Assembly: GCA_937872005.1 (NCBI GenBank)
Contig: CALMPQ010000083.1
Span: forward strand, 1 to 10,582
Length of the DNA stretch: 10,582 bases
Source of the DNA: an uncultured Propioniciclava sp.
GTDB taxonomy: Bacteria > Actinomycetota > Actinomycetes > Propionibacteriales > Propionibacteriaceae
Reading direction: 5' to 3'
Shown: positions 1 through 6,887 of the stretch, one piece after another
How positions within the stretch are numbered: the first letter of the stretch is position 1
How the letters are laid out: each line of letters begins with the position of its first letter
Notes under the pieces: model-generated
Database searches by the model: none
Told to the model about the DNA's origin: nothing
The model's input: the letters and a program-made list of their open reading frames with translations, nothing else
Position numbers and translations under genes: made by a program

Positions 1-32
1 TTGTCCACAGGTTTGTTCACAGCTGGGGACAA
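1..32. repeat. Cluster of three DnaA-box-like 10-mers
   Basis: Three copies of one 10-mer lie almost back to back: TTGTCCACAG at 1-10, TTGTTCACAG at 13-22 (one mismatch) and CTGGGGACAA at 23-32, which is the reverse complement with one mismatch. The first and third copies form a 9/10 inverted repeat around a 12-nt loop. TTGTCCACA is the known high-GC actinobacterial form of the DnaA box (TTATCCACA in E. coli). Whether DnaA binds here is inference. The array starts at the first base of the window, so it may continue to the left. A plain hairpin or a family of dispersed intergenic repeats would look the same. Confidence 0.45.
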
Positions 33-198
33 ATGACAGCCGTGTAGTTCGGCGACTGGTCTGGCGACCGCACGCTCGACGACCTGCCCGACCACCTCGA
101 CGACCTCGTGGCCCTGCACGGGTGTCGGACCGCGGGCCATTGCCGTGCTGGCCGAGGCACGGGGGCGTCCGGCGGACTCCCGGCGCCGCCGGTCGGGG
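33..198. other. Region downstream of rocD with no supported gene
   Basis: I cannot support a gene here. Plus-strand codons from 48 to 122 read with 24 of 25 third positions G or C, giving a peptide rich in Asp and Leu. It has no start codon, because an in-frame TAG sits at 45-47, and the bias fades afterwards. One minus-strand frame is also open to the left edge, with a possible GTG at 119, but its codon bias collapses below about position 60. The stretch may hold a decayed gene end or may be GC-rich noise. Positions 1-60 are visibly less GC-rich than the flanking genes, as expected for intergenic DNA. Confidence 0.4.
169..192 (-). terminator. Candidate hairpin terminator of rocD
   Basis: CCGGCGG at 169-175 pairs perfectly with CCGCCGG at 186-192 around a 10-nt loop, starting 7 nt beyond the rocD stop codon in the direction of transcription. 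There is no T-tract after it. High-GC actinobacteria often use such U-poor hairpins, but a 7-bp GC stem also arises by chance in this composition, so support is modest. Confidence 0.35.
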
Positions 199-1476
199 TC
201 AGGCGTCGATCTCGGGCTCGACGTCGGCCACGACGACACCGCGATGCGCGGCCGCCTCCTCGAAGGCCGCGAGGGTGTGGGCGATGACCTGGTCGATCTC
301 CTCCTCGCTGATGACCAGCGGGGGCGCGAAGCGAATGGTGTGGCCGTGGGTGTCCTTGGCCAGCACCTCCTTGACCATGAGGCGGTAGCAGATCTCCTTC
401 GCCGTGCCGAGGTCGGGGTTCACGTCGACGCCCAGCCACAGTCCGGCCTGCCGGATCGCGGTGGCCCAGCCGGCGTCCAGCAGCGGCTGGAGGCCGCTGC
501 GGAACCGCTCACCCAACGCCCGGGCGCGCGCCTGCATCTCGCCCGTCGCCACCAGCTCGACCACGGCCGAGCCGATGACGCAGGCGAGGGGGTTGCCGCC
601 GAACGTCGAGCCGTGCTGGCCGGGCTGGAACAACCCCAGCACATCGCGGTTGGCCACGACCGCCGACAGCGGCACGATGCCGCCGCCCAGTGCCTTGCCC
701 AGCACGTAGACGTCGGGCACGACGCCCTCGCGGTCGCAGGCGAAGGTTTCGCCCGCCCGGCCCAGGCCGGCCTGGATCTCGTCGGCGATCATCAGGACGC
801 CCCGGCGCGCTGTGATCTCCCGCACCTGCGTCAGGAACCCCTCCGGCGGGATGATCACGCCCCCCTCACCCTGGATCGGCTCGAGGAGCACGGCAACGGT
901 GTCGTCGTCGATGGCGGCCTCGATCGCGTCGGCGTCGCCGAAGGGGACGTGCACGAACCCCGGCGTGTACGGCGAGAACGACTGCCGCGCGTCGGGGTCG
1001 TTGCTGAACGAGATCACCGTGGTGGTGCGGCCGTGGAAGTTGCCCTCCATGACGATGATCGTCGCGCGGCCCTCTGCGACGCCCTTGGTCTCGTACCCCC
1101 ACTTGCGGGCGGTCTTGATGGCGGTCTCGACGGCCTCGACGCCGGTGTTCATCGGCAGCACCATCTCCTTGCCGCACAGCTCGGCCAGGGCCTTGACGAA
1201 CGGACCGAACGGCTCGGAGTAGAACGCCCGCGACGTCAGCGTGACCTTCGACAACTGCTCCTGGGCGACGGCGACGAGGCGCGGGTGGCCGTGCCCGAAG
1301 TTCACCGCCGAATAGGCCGACAGGCAGTCGATGTAGTGGTTGCCATCGATGTCGGTGACGTGGGCCCCCTTCGCGGCGGCGATCACGACCGGGAGCGGCG
1401 CGTAGTTGTGCGCGCCGTAGGTCTCGACCTCGGCGATCGCGGCCGCCTGCCGCTGCGAGCGGGGCTCCAGTGCCAT
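199..1476 (-). CDS. rocD: Ornithine aminotransferase (ornithine--oxo-acid transaminase)
   Basis: A PLP-dependent class III aminotransferase that converts L-ornithine and 2-oxoglutarate to glutamate-5-semialdehyde and glutamate, linking arginine/ornithine catabolism to proline and glutamate in the cytosol. It is 425 residues, near full family length. The N-terminal block GAHNYAPLPVV (21-31) and SAYSAVNFGHGHP (53-65) match the ornithine-specific family, as does TGVEAVETAIK (111-121). Y25, Y55 and R150 fall where human OAT has ornithine-site residues Y55, Y85 and R180. D232 in ADEIQ contacts the PLP ring nitrogen, and K261 in LGKALGGG is the Schiff-base lysine. The ATG at 1476 follows a good Shine-Dalgarno (AAGGGGA). 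It lies 48 nt after the stop of the ABC permease gene and has its own -10-like box. No arginase or other arginine-pathway gene is visible beside it. Acetylornithine or GABA transaminases are alternatives, but the ornithine-site residues argue against them. Confidence 0.95.
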   Translation of the reverse strand: MALEPRSQRQAAAIAEVETYGAHNYAPLPVVIAAAKGAHVTDIDGNHYIDCLSAYSAVNFGHGHPRLVAVAQEQLSKVTLTSRAFYSEPFGPFVKALAELCGKEMVLPMNTGVEAVETAIKTARKWGYETKGVAEGRATIIVMEGNFHGRTTTVISFSNDPDARQSFSPYTPGFVHVPFGDADAIEAAIDDDTVAVLLEPIQGEGGVIIPPEGFLTQVREITARRGVLMIADEIQAGLGRAGETFACDREGVVPDVYVLGKALGGGIVPLSAVVANRDVLGLFQPGQHGSTFGGNPLACVIGSAVVELVATGEMQARARALGERFRSGLQPLLDAGWATAIRQAGLWLGVDVNPDLGTAKEICYRLMVKEVLAKDTHGHTIRFAPPLVISEEEIDQVIAHTLAAFEEAAAHRGVVVADVEPEIDA

Positions 1477-1516
1477 GTCGTGTTCCCCTTCACGTGGGAC
1501 GTCCTCAACGGGCGTG

Positions 1517-1522
1517 AGATTA
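1517..1522 (-). promoter_or_regulatory. -10-like box upstream of rocD
   Basis: TAATCT on the minus strand fits the actinobacterial -10 pattern TAnnnT. It sits just past the stop of the permease gene and would start a transcript about 33 nt before the rocD ATG, leaving room for the AAGGGGA Shine-Dalgarno at about 1485-1491. No good -35 was found. Two perfect palindromes, CACGTG (1491-1496) and GGACGTCC (1498-1505), lie in the would-be leader, and their role is unknown. The box suggests rocD can be expressed apart from the ABC genes upstream. Confidence 0.4.
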
Positions 1523-1524
1523 CC

Positions 1525-2772
1525 TCAGCTGCGGCGCAGGGCCTTCCCGATGTGCAGGCGCTTGTCGTACGAGATCGAGCCCTGCCGGAACAGCCGCACA
1601 CCGAGCCACAGCAGCACCCCGGCCACGGCGAACAGCATCAGGGCGACGCCCACCCCCTCGACCACGCCCAGGCTGCCCAGCGCGTTGCGCAACAGCGCGG
1701 TGACCGGGGCGGTGAGCGGGAACCACGTCAGGAACGTCGCGAGCACGCTCGTCGGGTCGCTGACCACCGCGGTGGCCGTGTACAACGGCAGGAACATGGC
1801 GAGGATGGCCGCGCCGAACGCCGAGCCGGCGTCCTTGGCCGTCGGCATGACCGAGCCGATCGCGACCAGCAGGCCGGTGAACAGCAGGAACCCCGCCACG
1901 AACAGGGCTGCGGCCACCACCATGCGCACGGCGTCGACCTCGATCACCACTCCGCCGAAGCTCGGCCCGTCCATCTCGGACGCCGCGTCCATCGGCGCGC
2001 CGCCCCCCGCCCGGGGAAGCAAGAACGCCGTCAGTGACAACGGGACGAGCAGCACCAGTCCCTGCACGATCCCGACGAGCAGCACCGCGAGCACCTTGCC
2101 CACGATGAGCACCCGCGGGTCGAGCGTGGTCAGGATCATCTCGGTGACCCGGTTCTCCTTCTCCTCCACGGTGATGTTCAGCATCTGCTGGCCCAGCATC
2201 AGCACACCCATGTAGAGCAGCACCAGGAACAGCCCCGGCGCGATCATCGCGCCGAAGCCGGCGCTGCGTTCTCCGTCCTTCCAGAGCTCCGCGGTGGTGT
2301 CGACCGACGTGAGCAGGGTGGTCAGCTGGGGGTCGCCGATCCGTTCGGCGACGGACATCTCCACCAGGTCGCGGGCGATCCCGTTCCACTGGCCCGACCC
2401 GATGAGCCCCAGGTCGGCCCCCACGATGTGCACCGGTTCGCGCGTCGGGTCGGGGGGCACGTCGATGTGGAGTTGCGATCTTCCCTCGTGGACCGCGCGG
2501 GCGGCACCCGCGGCGTCCGGGGTGGGGCTGCCGCCGAGCGAGGCGGCGACCGCGGGGGAGACGATGCCCGAGGCGTCGGTGTAGGTGAACGACACGCCCC
2601 GCTCGCGCTGGGCCTCGACCGTCGCGGCGGTGCTGGCATTGCTGAACCACATCAACGCGAAGACCACGGCCATCAGCAGCGGCACGCTCAGGGAGGTGAG
2701 CCAGAACGTCGGCTTGGTGAGGGTGCGACGCACCTCGAATCCGATGACGGTGCCCAGGTTGTGCATCTTCAT
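1525..2772 (-). CDS. ABC-2 type exporter permease (NatB/YhaP-like)
   Basis: Membrane subunit of an ABC exporter, paired with the ATPase gene directly upstream. The protein is 415 residues. It has one membrane segment near the N-terminus (about 24-44), a long outward-facing domain (about 45-172), then about five or six more segments (about 175-197, 221-252, 284-308, 317-337, 341-361, 373-395). The segment VEEKENRVTEMILTTLDPR (202-220), after the second membrane span, is the hallmark of the NatB/YhaP family of ABC-2 permeases. The start is ATG at 2772, which overlaps the ATPase stop as ATGA, so the two are translationally coupled. An open frame continues upstream to 3357 but lies wholly inside the ATPase gene. 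A second in-frame ATG lies two codons in. Family members are annotated as sodium or drug/peptide exporters, and the real substrate cannot be read from sequence. Confidence 0.88.
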   Translation of the reverse strand: MKMHNLGTVIGFEVRRTLTKPTFWLTSLSVPLLMAVVFALMWFSNASTAATVEAQRERGVSFTYTDASGIVSPAVAASLGGSPTPDAAGAARAVHEGRSQLHIDVPPDPTREPVHIVGADLGLIGSGQWNGIARDLVEMSVAERIGDPQLTTLLTSVDTTAELWKDGERSAGFGAMIAPGLFLVLLYMGVLMLGQQMLNITVEEKENRVTEMILTTLDPRVLIVGKVLAVLLVGIVQGLVLLVPLSLTAFLLPRAGGGAPMDAASEMDGPSFGGVVIEVDAVRMVVAAALFVAGFLLFTGLLVAIGSVMPTAKDAGSAFGAAILAMFLPLYTATAVVSDPTSVLATFLTWFPLTAPVTALLRNALGSLGVVEGVGVALMLFAVAGVLLWLGVRLFRQGSISYDKRLHIGKALRRS

Positions 2773-3698
2773 GCCGCCGCCCCCTCGGCCTCGTCGGGCG
2801 CCTGCCCATACACCTTGAGGAAGACCTGTTCCATCGACATGCGCGAGGCGTCGAAGGAGCGGACCTCGACGCCGGCGTCCACCAACTGCCGCAGCAGGAC
2901 CTGGGCATCGGTGCCCTCGCCCAACTCGATCTCGGCGTAGTTCCGCTCCCGGGTGAGGGGACGCCAACCGTGTGGCTCGGGCAGTGCCCCGGCGTAGTGG
3001 AGGCGGACGATGCCGGACCCGTAGGCGTCCTGCACGTCGGCGACGGTGCCGTAGGCCTCGGCCCGACCGTCCTTGAGGAGGAGGACGCGGTCGCAGAGTC
3101 GCTCCACCTCTTCCATCTGGTGGGTGATGATCACGACCGTCGCACCGGCGGCCCGCTGGGCCTCGACCAGGTCGAGCAGCAGTCGCCGGTTGACGGGATC
3201 GAACCCCTTGGTCGGCTCGTCGAGGATGAGCAGGGACGGGTTGTCCATGATCGTGACCCCCAACTGGACCTTCTGCTGCTGCCCGCCCGACAGGGTCGTG
3301 AGCCTGGCGTTGCCCTTGTCGCCGAGATCGACCCGCTCGAGGAAGTGCTGGCTCCACGCGGCCGCGCGCGTTCGCTCGAGACCCTTGAGCTGGCCGAAGT
3401 AGGTCATGACATCGAGGACGCGCTCCTTGCGGTAGAGGCCCCGCTCCTCGGGGAGGTAGCCGAGCGAGTAGTCGGCGGCGGGGTCGAAGGGGCGCCCGTG
3501 GACGAGCAGCTCGCCGGCGGTGGGGGTGTAGATGCCGAGCAGGGCGCGGACCGTGGTGGTCTTGCCCGAGCCGTTCGCGCCGAGCAGGCCGAACGTCTCG
3601 CCGGGGCGCACGTCGAAGGTCAGGTCGTCGACGACCGCCTTGTCGCCGAAGCGCATCGTGAAGTTGCGTACCTCGATCACGGGGGTGTTGTCGGTCAT
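2769..3698 (-). CDS. ABC exporter ATP-binding protein (NatA/YhaQ-like)
   Basis: Cytoplasmic ATPase that would power the NatB-like permease encoded next. All core motifs are present in the 309-residue form: Walker A GANGSGKT (40-47), signature LSGGQQQ (136-142), Walker B LLILDE (156-161) and switch His193. The segment YLPEERGLY (81-89) in the Q-loop region is typical of the NatA/YhaQ group. The C-terminal part after about residue 225, ending in SMEQVFLKVYG, matches the DUF4162 extension of this group. I chose ATG at 3698 because the protein then begins MTDNTPVIEVRNF, the usual start point of the domain. ATG at 3707 and GTG at 3722 are in-frame alternatives; the GTG lies only 7 nt after the sugar-permease stop and has GAAGTGAG ahead of it. 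The gene follows the importer permeases closely, so a shared transcript is likely. The exporter-type sequence argues against it serving the sugar importer. Confidence 0.9.
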   Translation of the reverse strand: MTDNTPVIEVRNFTMRFGDKAVVDDLTFDVRPGETFGLLGANGSGKTTTVRALLGIYTPTAGELLVHGRPFDPAADYSLGYLPEERGLYRKERVLDVMTYFGQLKGLERTRAAAWSQHFLERVDLGDKGNARLTTLSGGQQQKVQLGVTIMDNPSLLILDEPTKGFDPVNRRLLLDLVEAQRAAGATVVIITHQMEEVERLCDRVLLLKDGRAEAYGTVADVQDAYGSGIVRLHYAGALPEPHGWRPLTRERNYAEIELGEGTDAQVLLRQLVDAGVEVRSFDASRMSMEQVFLKVYGQAPDEAEGAAA

Positions 3699-3729
3699 GC
3701 CCCCCATCGTTCCACGGGCCACCGACAGC

Positions 3730-4557
3730 TCACTTCAGACCCGACCGGGCCACCCCCTGGACCAGCCAGCGCTGCAGGAACAGGAACACCACCAACGCCG
3801 GCGCCACCGCGATCAGGGCGCCGGTGAACATCTCGGGGTAGCGGATGCCCTGCGAGGTCATGAACTGGCTCAGCACCACCTGGATCGTGCGCATCTGCGG
3901 GTCCTGCGCGATGAGCAGCGGCCACAGGAAGGCGTTCCAGGCGCCGATGAAGGTGATCGTCCCGACGGCGGCGACCGTGCCCATGGCGTTGGGCACGACG
4001 ATGCGCCAGAAGGTCGTCCAGGTGTTGGCGCCGTCGAGGGCGGCAGACTCCTCCAGTTCACGGGGGAACTCCAGGAACCGCTGCCGGAACAGGAACGTCG
4101 CGAACGCCGAGAAGATCACCGGCACGATGAGCCCGCGGTAGGTCGAGATCCAGCCCAGCGTGCTGACCATCACGAACGTCGGCACGAACGTGACCATCGC
4201 CGGCACCATCAGGGTGAACACGGTCATGCCGAGGATCACCTTCGACGCCCGCGTACGCCAGCGCGACAGCGCGTAGCCGGCCATCATCGCGATGACGACC
4301 GTGAGCACGGTCTGGGCCACCGCCACCACGACCGACACCCCCAAGGCGCTCAGGACGCCGTAGTTGGCGTTGCCCAGCACCGTGGTCAGCATGGTGGTGT
4401 CGACATGGTCGGGCAACCAGTTCCAGCGGGGAGCGATGATGTTGCGCTGGGTCGAGAAGGCGTTGCGTGCGATCACGTAGAACGGCAGCAGGAACAGCAC
4501 GGCCAACCCGGACGCCGCCACGTACGCCAGCGCCGTGCCCCAGCGCGAGGGCCTCAT
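3730..4557 (-). CDS. Sugar ABC transporter permease, MalG type
   Basis: Second inner-membrane subunit of a carbohydrate-uptake (CUT1-type) ABC importer. It is 275 residues, a normal length, with about six predicted membrane segments: about 8-30, 70-95, 107-130, 138-158, 195-215 and near the C-terminus. The EAA loop that docks on the ATPase is present as EESAALDGANTW followed by FWRIVVPN (169-190). The ATG at 4557 overlaps the stop of the MalF-type gene as ATGA, indicating translational coupling. The open frame upstream of it, extending to 5424, is out-of-frame shadow of that gene. The substrate is not identifiable. The next gene downstream is an exporter-type ATPase, not a MalK/MsmK-type one. 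Confidence 0.92.
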   Translation of the reverse strand: MRPSRWGTALAYVAASGLAVLFLLPFYVIARNAFSTQRNIIAPRWNWLPDHVDTTMLTTVLGNANYGVLSALGVSVVVAVAQTVLTVVIAMMAGYALSRWRTRASKVILGMTVFTLMVPAMVTFVPTFVMVSTLGWISTYRGLIVPVIFSAFATFLFRQRFLEFPRELEESAALDGANTWTTFWRIVVPNAMGTVAAVGTITFIGAWNAFLWPLLIAQDPQMRTIQVVLSQFMTSQGIRYPEMFTGALIAVAPALVVFLFLQRWLVQGVARSGLK

Positions 4558-5471
4558 CGGTCCGCCCCGATCGCGAGGAGCCGGTTCTGGACGAACGCGA
4601 ACACCAGGATCACCAGGGTCAGGATCATCGTTCCCGCCGAGCCGATGCCGAGGTCCTGGGCGCCGCCACCGAAAGAGATCAGGTAGAGGTAGACCAGCGG
4701 GGGCCGGGCGTACGGTGGGTAGCCACCCACGGTGTTGAGGGTGTTGTAGAACTCGTCGAACGCTTGGAAGGCGTTGAAGAGCAGCAGCATCGACACCGCC
4801 ACCGAGGTGGGTCGCAGCAGCGGGAACGTGATGTACCGAGACCGGCGCCACGCCGTGGCCCCATCGAGCGCGGCCGCCTCGTACAGCTGTGGGTCGATCT
4901 GGTTGAGCCCGGCGATGAACAGGATCATGTAGAAGCCGACCTGGAGCCACAGGCGCAGGCTGACGAGCACGAGCCAGTACCAGGAGTTCTCCCCGCCCAG
5001 CCAGTTGACGGGGTCGAGCCCCACCGACGTGAGCAGGGTGTTCGCCAGGCCGAAGCGGGCCCCGTGGAAGAACGACATCCGCCACACCATGGACGCGATC
5101 ACGTAGCTGACCGCGGTGGGCAGGAAGAAGGCCGACCGGAAGAACGCCCGCAGCACCGTGACGCGCTGCAGTAGCAGGGCCAACCCGAGCGAGCAGGCGA
5201 AGGTCAACGGCACGATGAACACCGCGAACGCGATGAACGTCACCATCGAGTCGACGAACAGGCGGTCCTGGAGAAGGTAGGCGTAGTTGCCCAGCCCCAC
5301 GAAGTGGGTGGGCGTGACCGTGTTGCGGGCGTCGAAGAACGACAGGGAGAGGCTCCACAGCAGGGGCACGTAGACGAAGACGACCAGCCCCACCAGGAAC
5401 GGGGTCACGAACGCCCAGAACCACCGCCGGTTGCTCCGGGCGAGCGTGGTCCCCGAACGGGAACCCGGCAT
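4554..5471 (-). CDS. Sugar ABC transporter permease, MalF type
   Basis: First inner-membrane subunit of the CUT1-type importer, 305 residues. A short basic N-terminus (RSNRR, 12-16) precedes the first membrane segment (about 18-42). Further segments lie near 74-101, 112-130, 165-188, 222-240 and 277-297. The EAA loop is clear as EAAALDGATAWRR followed by ITFPLLRP (198-221). The ATG at 5471 is separated from the stop of the solute-binding-protein gene by one nucleotide, and its own stop overlaps the MalG-type start. Binding protein, MalF and MalG are therefore a tight translational unit. Family membership is secure, but the sugar is unknown. Confidence 0.93.
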   Translation of the reverse strand: MPGSRSGTTLARSNRRWFWAFVTPFLVGLVVFVYVPLLWSLSLSFFDARNTVTPTHFVGLGNYAYLLQDRLFVDSMVTFIAFAVFIVPLTFACSLGLALLLQRVTVLRAFFRSAFFLPTAVSYVIASMVWRMSFFHGARFGLANTLLTSVGLDPVNWLGGENSWYWLVLVSLRLWLQVGFYMILFIAGLNQIDPQLYEAAALDGATAWRRSRYITFPLLRPTSVAVSMLLLFNAFQAFDEFYNTLNTVGGYPPYARPPLVYLYLISFGGGAQDLGIGSAGTMILTLVILVFAFVQNRLLAIGADR

Positions 5472-5472
5472 G

Positions 5473-6786
5473 TCAGCCGGCGACGCGCTTGAGCTCGGCG
5501 GTCACCTTGTCGGCGGCTGCGCCGAACTCGGTCGCGGCGTCCGCACCGTTCTTCACGACATTGCTCAGGGCCGTGGAGTAGGCCTCGCCGGAGGCCGGCG
5601 TCCAGTGCAGGGCGTTCGATCGGCCATGGTCGGTGACGAACGTCGCCGCGCTGGCGCCCGCGCCCTCGGAGACCTGGGTGGCGCGGGCGAACAGCTTCGG
5701 CTTGGCGGGGATGTGGGTGCCGAACGCGTCGGAGAACTCGACCTGCTTGTCCTCGGAGTCGATCCACAGCCACTTCACGAAGTTCTTCGCCGCCGTGACG
5801 TTGGCCGACTTGGCCGACACGCACGCGCTGAAGGCCCCGAACGGGACGACCTGCTTGCCCGCGCCGCCGATGGCGGGGAAGGGCAGCACGCCGAAGTCCT
5901 CGCCGTGGGCTTCGATGACCTTCGGCAGGTCCCACAGTCCGCCCCACTGCAGCGCCGCCTCGCCGTTGATGAACGGGGACGCGTCGAACCAGTCGGCGCT
6001 GGCCGACTTCAGCATGCCGGGGGAGTCGAACAGCGTCTTGAACTGGGCGATGCCCGCGTGAAGGTCGCCGGTGTTGAAGGCCGCCTCGGTCCTGGCCTCG
6101 TTCATCTCGTTCGCACCGGAGGCCCACATCAGCAGCAGGCCCAGGACGCCGATCCCGCCGTCGAGGCCCGCGTAGAAGCCGCCGATGTCGCCGCCCTCGG
6201 CGAGCGTGGTGGCGACGTGCGTGAGCTCCTCGAGGGTGTCGGGCGGGGTGAGGTTCTGCGCCGCGAGGAGGTCCTTGCGGTAGTAGAGCAGTTGCATGTC
6301 GACGGTCTGCGGGATCGCCCACACCTTGTCCTGGTAGGTGAGGCGCTCCAGCACCGAGGGGGTGAAGTCACCCCGGGCGGCCCCGATCGTGTCGGTCAGG
6401 TCGGTGACCTGGCCGGCCTTGATCATGTCGAGGGTCGGCCCGTTGGCGTACTCGAACACATCGGGGGCGGAGGCGGTCAGGAGCGCCGCCGACAGCGTCT
6501 TTTCGTAGTCGGCCAGCACCCAGTTCACCGACACCTCGGCGCCCGGGTACTCCCCGGCCCACTTCTTGACGGCCTGCTCGACCCCGTCCTCGCCGTACTT
6601 GTGGTACCACTGCGCCAGCGGGGGACGACCAGCCTGGGGGTCGGGCGTCCCGGCAGGGGAGGCGGGGGTGGCGGCCGGCGCGGAGGGCGCTGCGCTGCGG
6701 CCCGTGTTCGATCCGCAGGCTGCGAGGGCGGTGGTGGCAGCGAGCCCGCCACCGAGGGCGAAGAGGGTGCGCCGAGTGAGTGCCAT
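5473..6786 (-). CDS. Sugar ABC transporter solute-binding lipoprotein
   Basis: Extracytoplasmic substrate-capture subunit of the importer (bacterial extracellular solute-binding protein family 1), 437 residues. The N-terminus MALTRRTLFALGGG carries a twin arginine at R5-R6, a hydrophobic stretch, and the lipobox LAAC with Cys24 as the lipidation site. A low-complexity Ala/Pro/Ser linker follows (about 25-50). The fold then begins at WYHKYGEDGVEQAVKKWAGE. The twin arginine plus lipobox suggests Tat-dependent export of a lipoprotein, though Sec remains possible. The ATG at 6786 was chosen because the signal peptide starts there and a TAGAAT box lies 7 nt upstream. An in-frame extension to 6870 would put 28 polar residues before the signal peptide and is unlikely. 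No Shine-Dalgarno is visible, which fits a leaderless transcript. It is the first gene of the minus-strand run. Confidence 0.93.
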   Translation of the reverse strand: MALTRRTLFALGGGLAATTALAACGSNTGRSAAPSAPAATPASPAGTPDPQAGRPPLAQWYHKYGEDGVEQAVKKWAGEYPGAEVSVNWVLADYEKTLSAALLTASAPDVFEYANGPTLDMIKAGQVTDLTDTIGAARGDFTPSVLERLTYQDKVWAIPQTVDMQLLYYRKDLLAAQNLTPPDTLEELTHVATTLAEGGDIGGFYAGLDGGIGVLGLLLMWASGANEMNEARTEAAFNTGDLHAGIAQFKTLFDSPGMLKSASADWFDASPFINGEAALQWGGLWDLPKVIEAHGEDFGVLPFPAIGGAGKQVVPFGAFSACVSAKSANVTAAKNFVKWLWIDSEDKQVEFSDAFGTHIPAKPKLFARATQVSEGAGASAATFVTDHGRSNALHWTPASGEAYSTALSNVVKNGADAATEFGAAADKVTAELKRVAG

Positions 6787-6793
6787 GCGCGGG

Positions 6794-6799
6794 ATTCTA
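6794..6799 (-). promoter_or_regulatory. -10 box of the importer operon, leaderless geometry
   Basis: TAGAAT on the minus strand matches TAnnnT and ends 7 nt before the ATG of the solute-binding protein. Transcription would therefore start at or next to the start codon. No Shine-Dalgarno precedes that ATG, as expected for a leaderless mRNA. A weak -35 candidate, CTGAAG, lies 16 nt further upstream. Confidence 0.5.
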
Positions 6800-6801
6800 G
6801 T

Positions 6802-6820
6802 TGAAATGGGCGACACTTCA
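6802..6820. promoter_or_regulatory. Inverted repeat, candidate operator of importer operon
   Basis: TGAAAT (6802-6807) and ACTTCA (6815-6820) form a 19-bp imperfect inverted repeat, arms matching 5 of 6 with a 7-nt spacer. It covers the region between the -10 and -35 of the solute-binding-protein promoter, where a repressor would block RNA polymerase. No regulator gene is present in the window, so the binding protein is unknown. Short arms mean chance is a real alternative. Confidence 0.3.
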
Positions 6821-6875
6821 GGCTCAGTGCAGGTCACAGTTCGGCACCCTCTTTCGCAGCTTTCGGGCATCCGAC

Positions 6876-6881
6876 TACGTT
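6876..6881 (+). promoter_or_regulatory. -10 box of acetyltransferase gene, leaderless geometry
   Basis: TACGTT matches TAnnnT and ends 6 nt before the ATG at 6888, so the transcript should begin at the start codon. TTCGCA at 6853-6858, with a 17-nt spacer, matches 4 of 6 positions of the -35 consensus. A direct repeat of CTTTCG (6851-6856 and 6860-6865) overlaps this -35 area. Confidence 0.5.
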
Positions 6882-6887
6882 GGCGAC

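Noticed and set aside
1..32. Chromosomal replication origin
   Set aside because: Three boxes alone at the edge, with no dnaA, dnaN, rpmH or AT-rich unwinding stretch in view, do not support calling oriC.
145..2037. Very long open frame on the plus strand (630 codons) opposite rocD and the exporter permease
   Set aside because: It is antisense to two well-recognised genes. Its product is rich in Arg, His, Gly and Gln with no family resemblance, as expected of a GC-rich shadow frame.
2773..3357. N-terminal extension of the exporter permease
   Set aside because: This part lies fully inside the ATPase gene in another frame and is Arg/Pro/Gly-rich; the ATGA overlap marks the true start at 2772.
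2970..3827. Plus-strand open frame opposite the ABC ATPase
   Set aside because: Walker A, signature and Walker B motifs establish the minus strand as coding; the opposite frame is a shadow.
4558..5424. N-terminal extension of the MalG-type permease
   Set aside because: It is an out-of-frame reading of the MalF-type gene; the start at 4557 gives a standard MalG length and topology.
5431..6804. Long plus-strand open frame opposite the solute-binding protein
   Set aside because: The minus-strand frame has a signal peptide, lipobox and family fold; this one has none and ends in an Arg/Gly-rich tract.
6787..6870. 28-residue N-terminal extension of the solute-binding protein
   Set aside because: It would place polar residues before the signal peptide and would run through the promoter and the inverted repeat.
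6801..6887. Earlier start for the acetyltransferase
   Set aside because: It would lie within the divergent promoter region; the family N-terminus and TACGTT box favour 6888.
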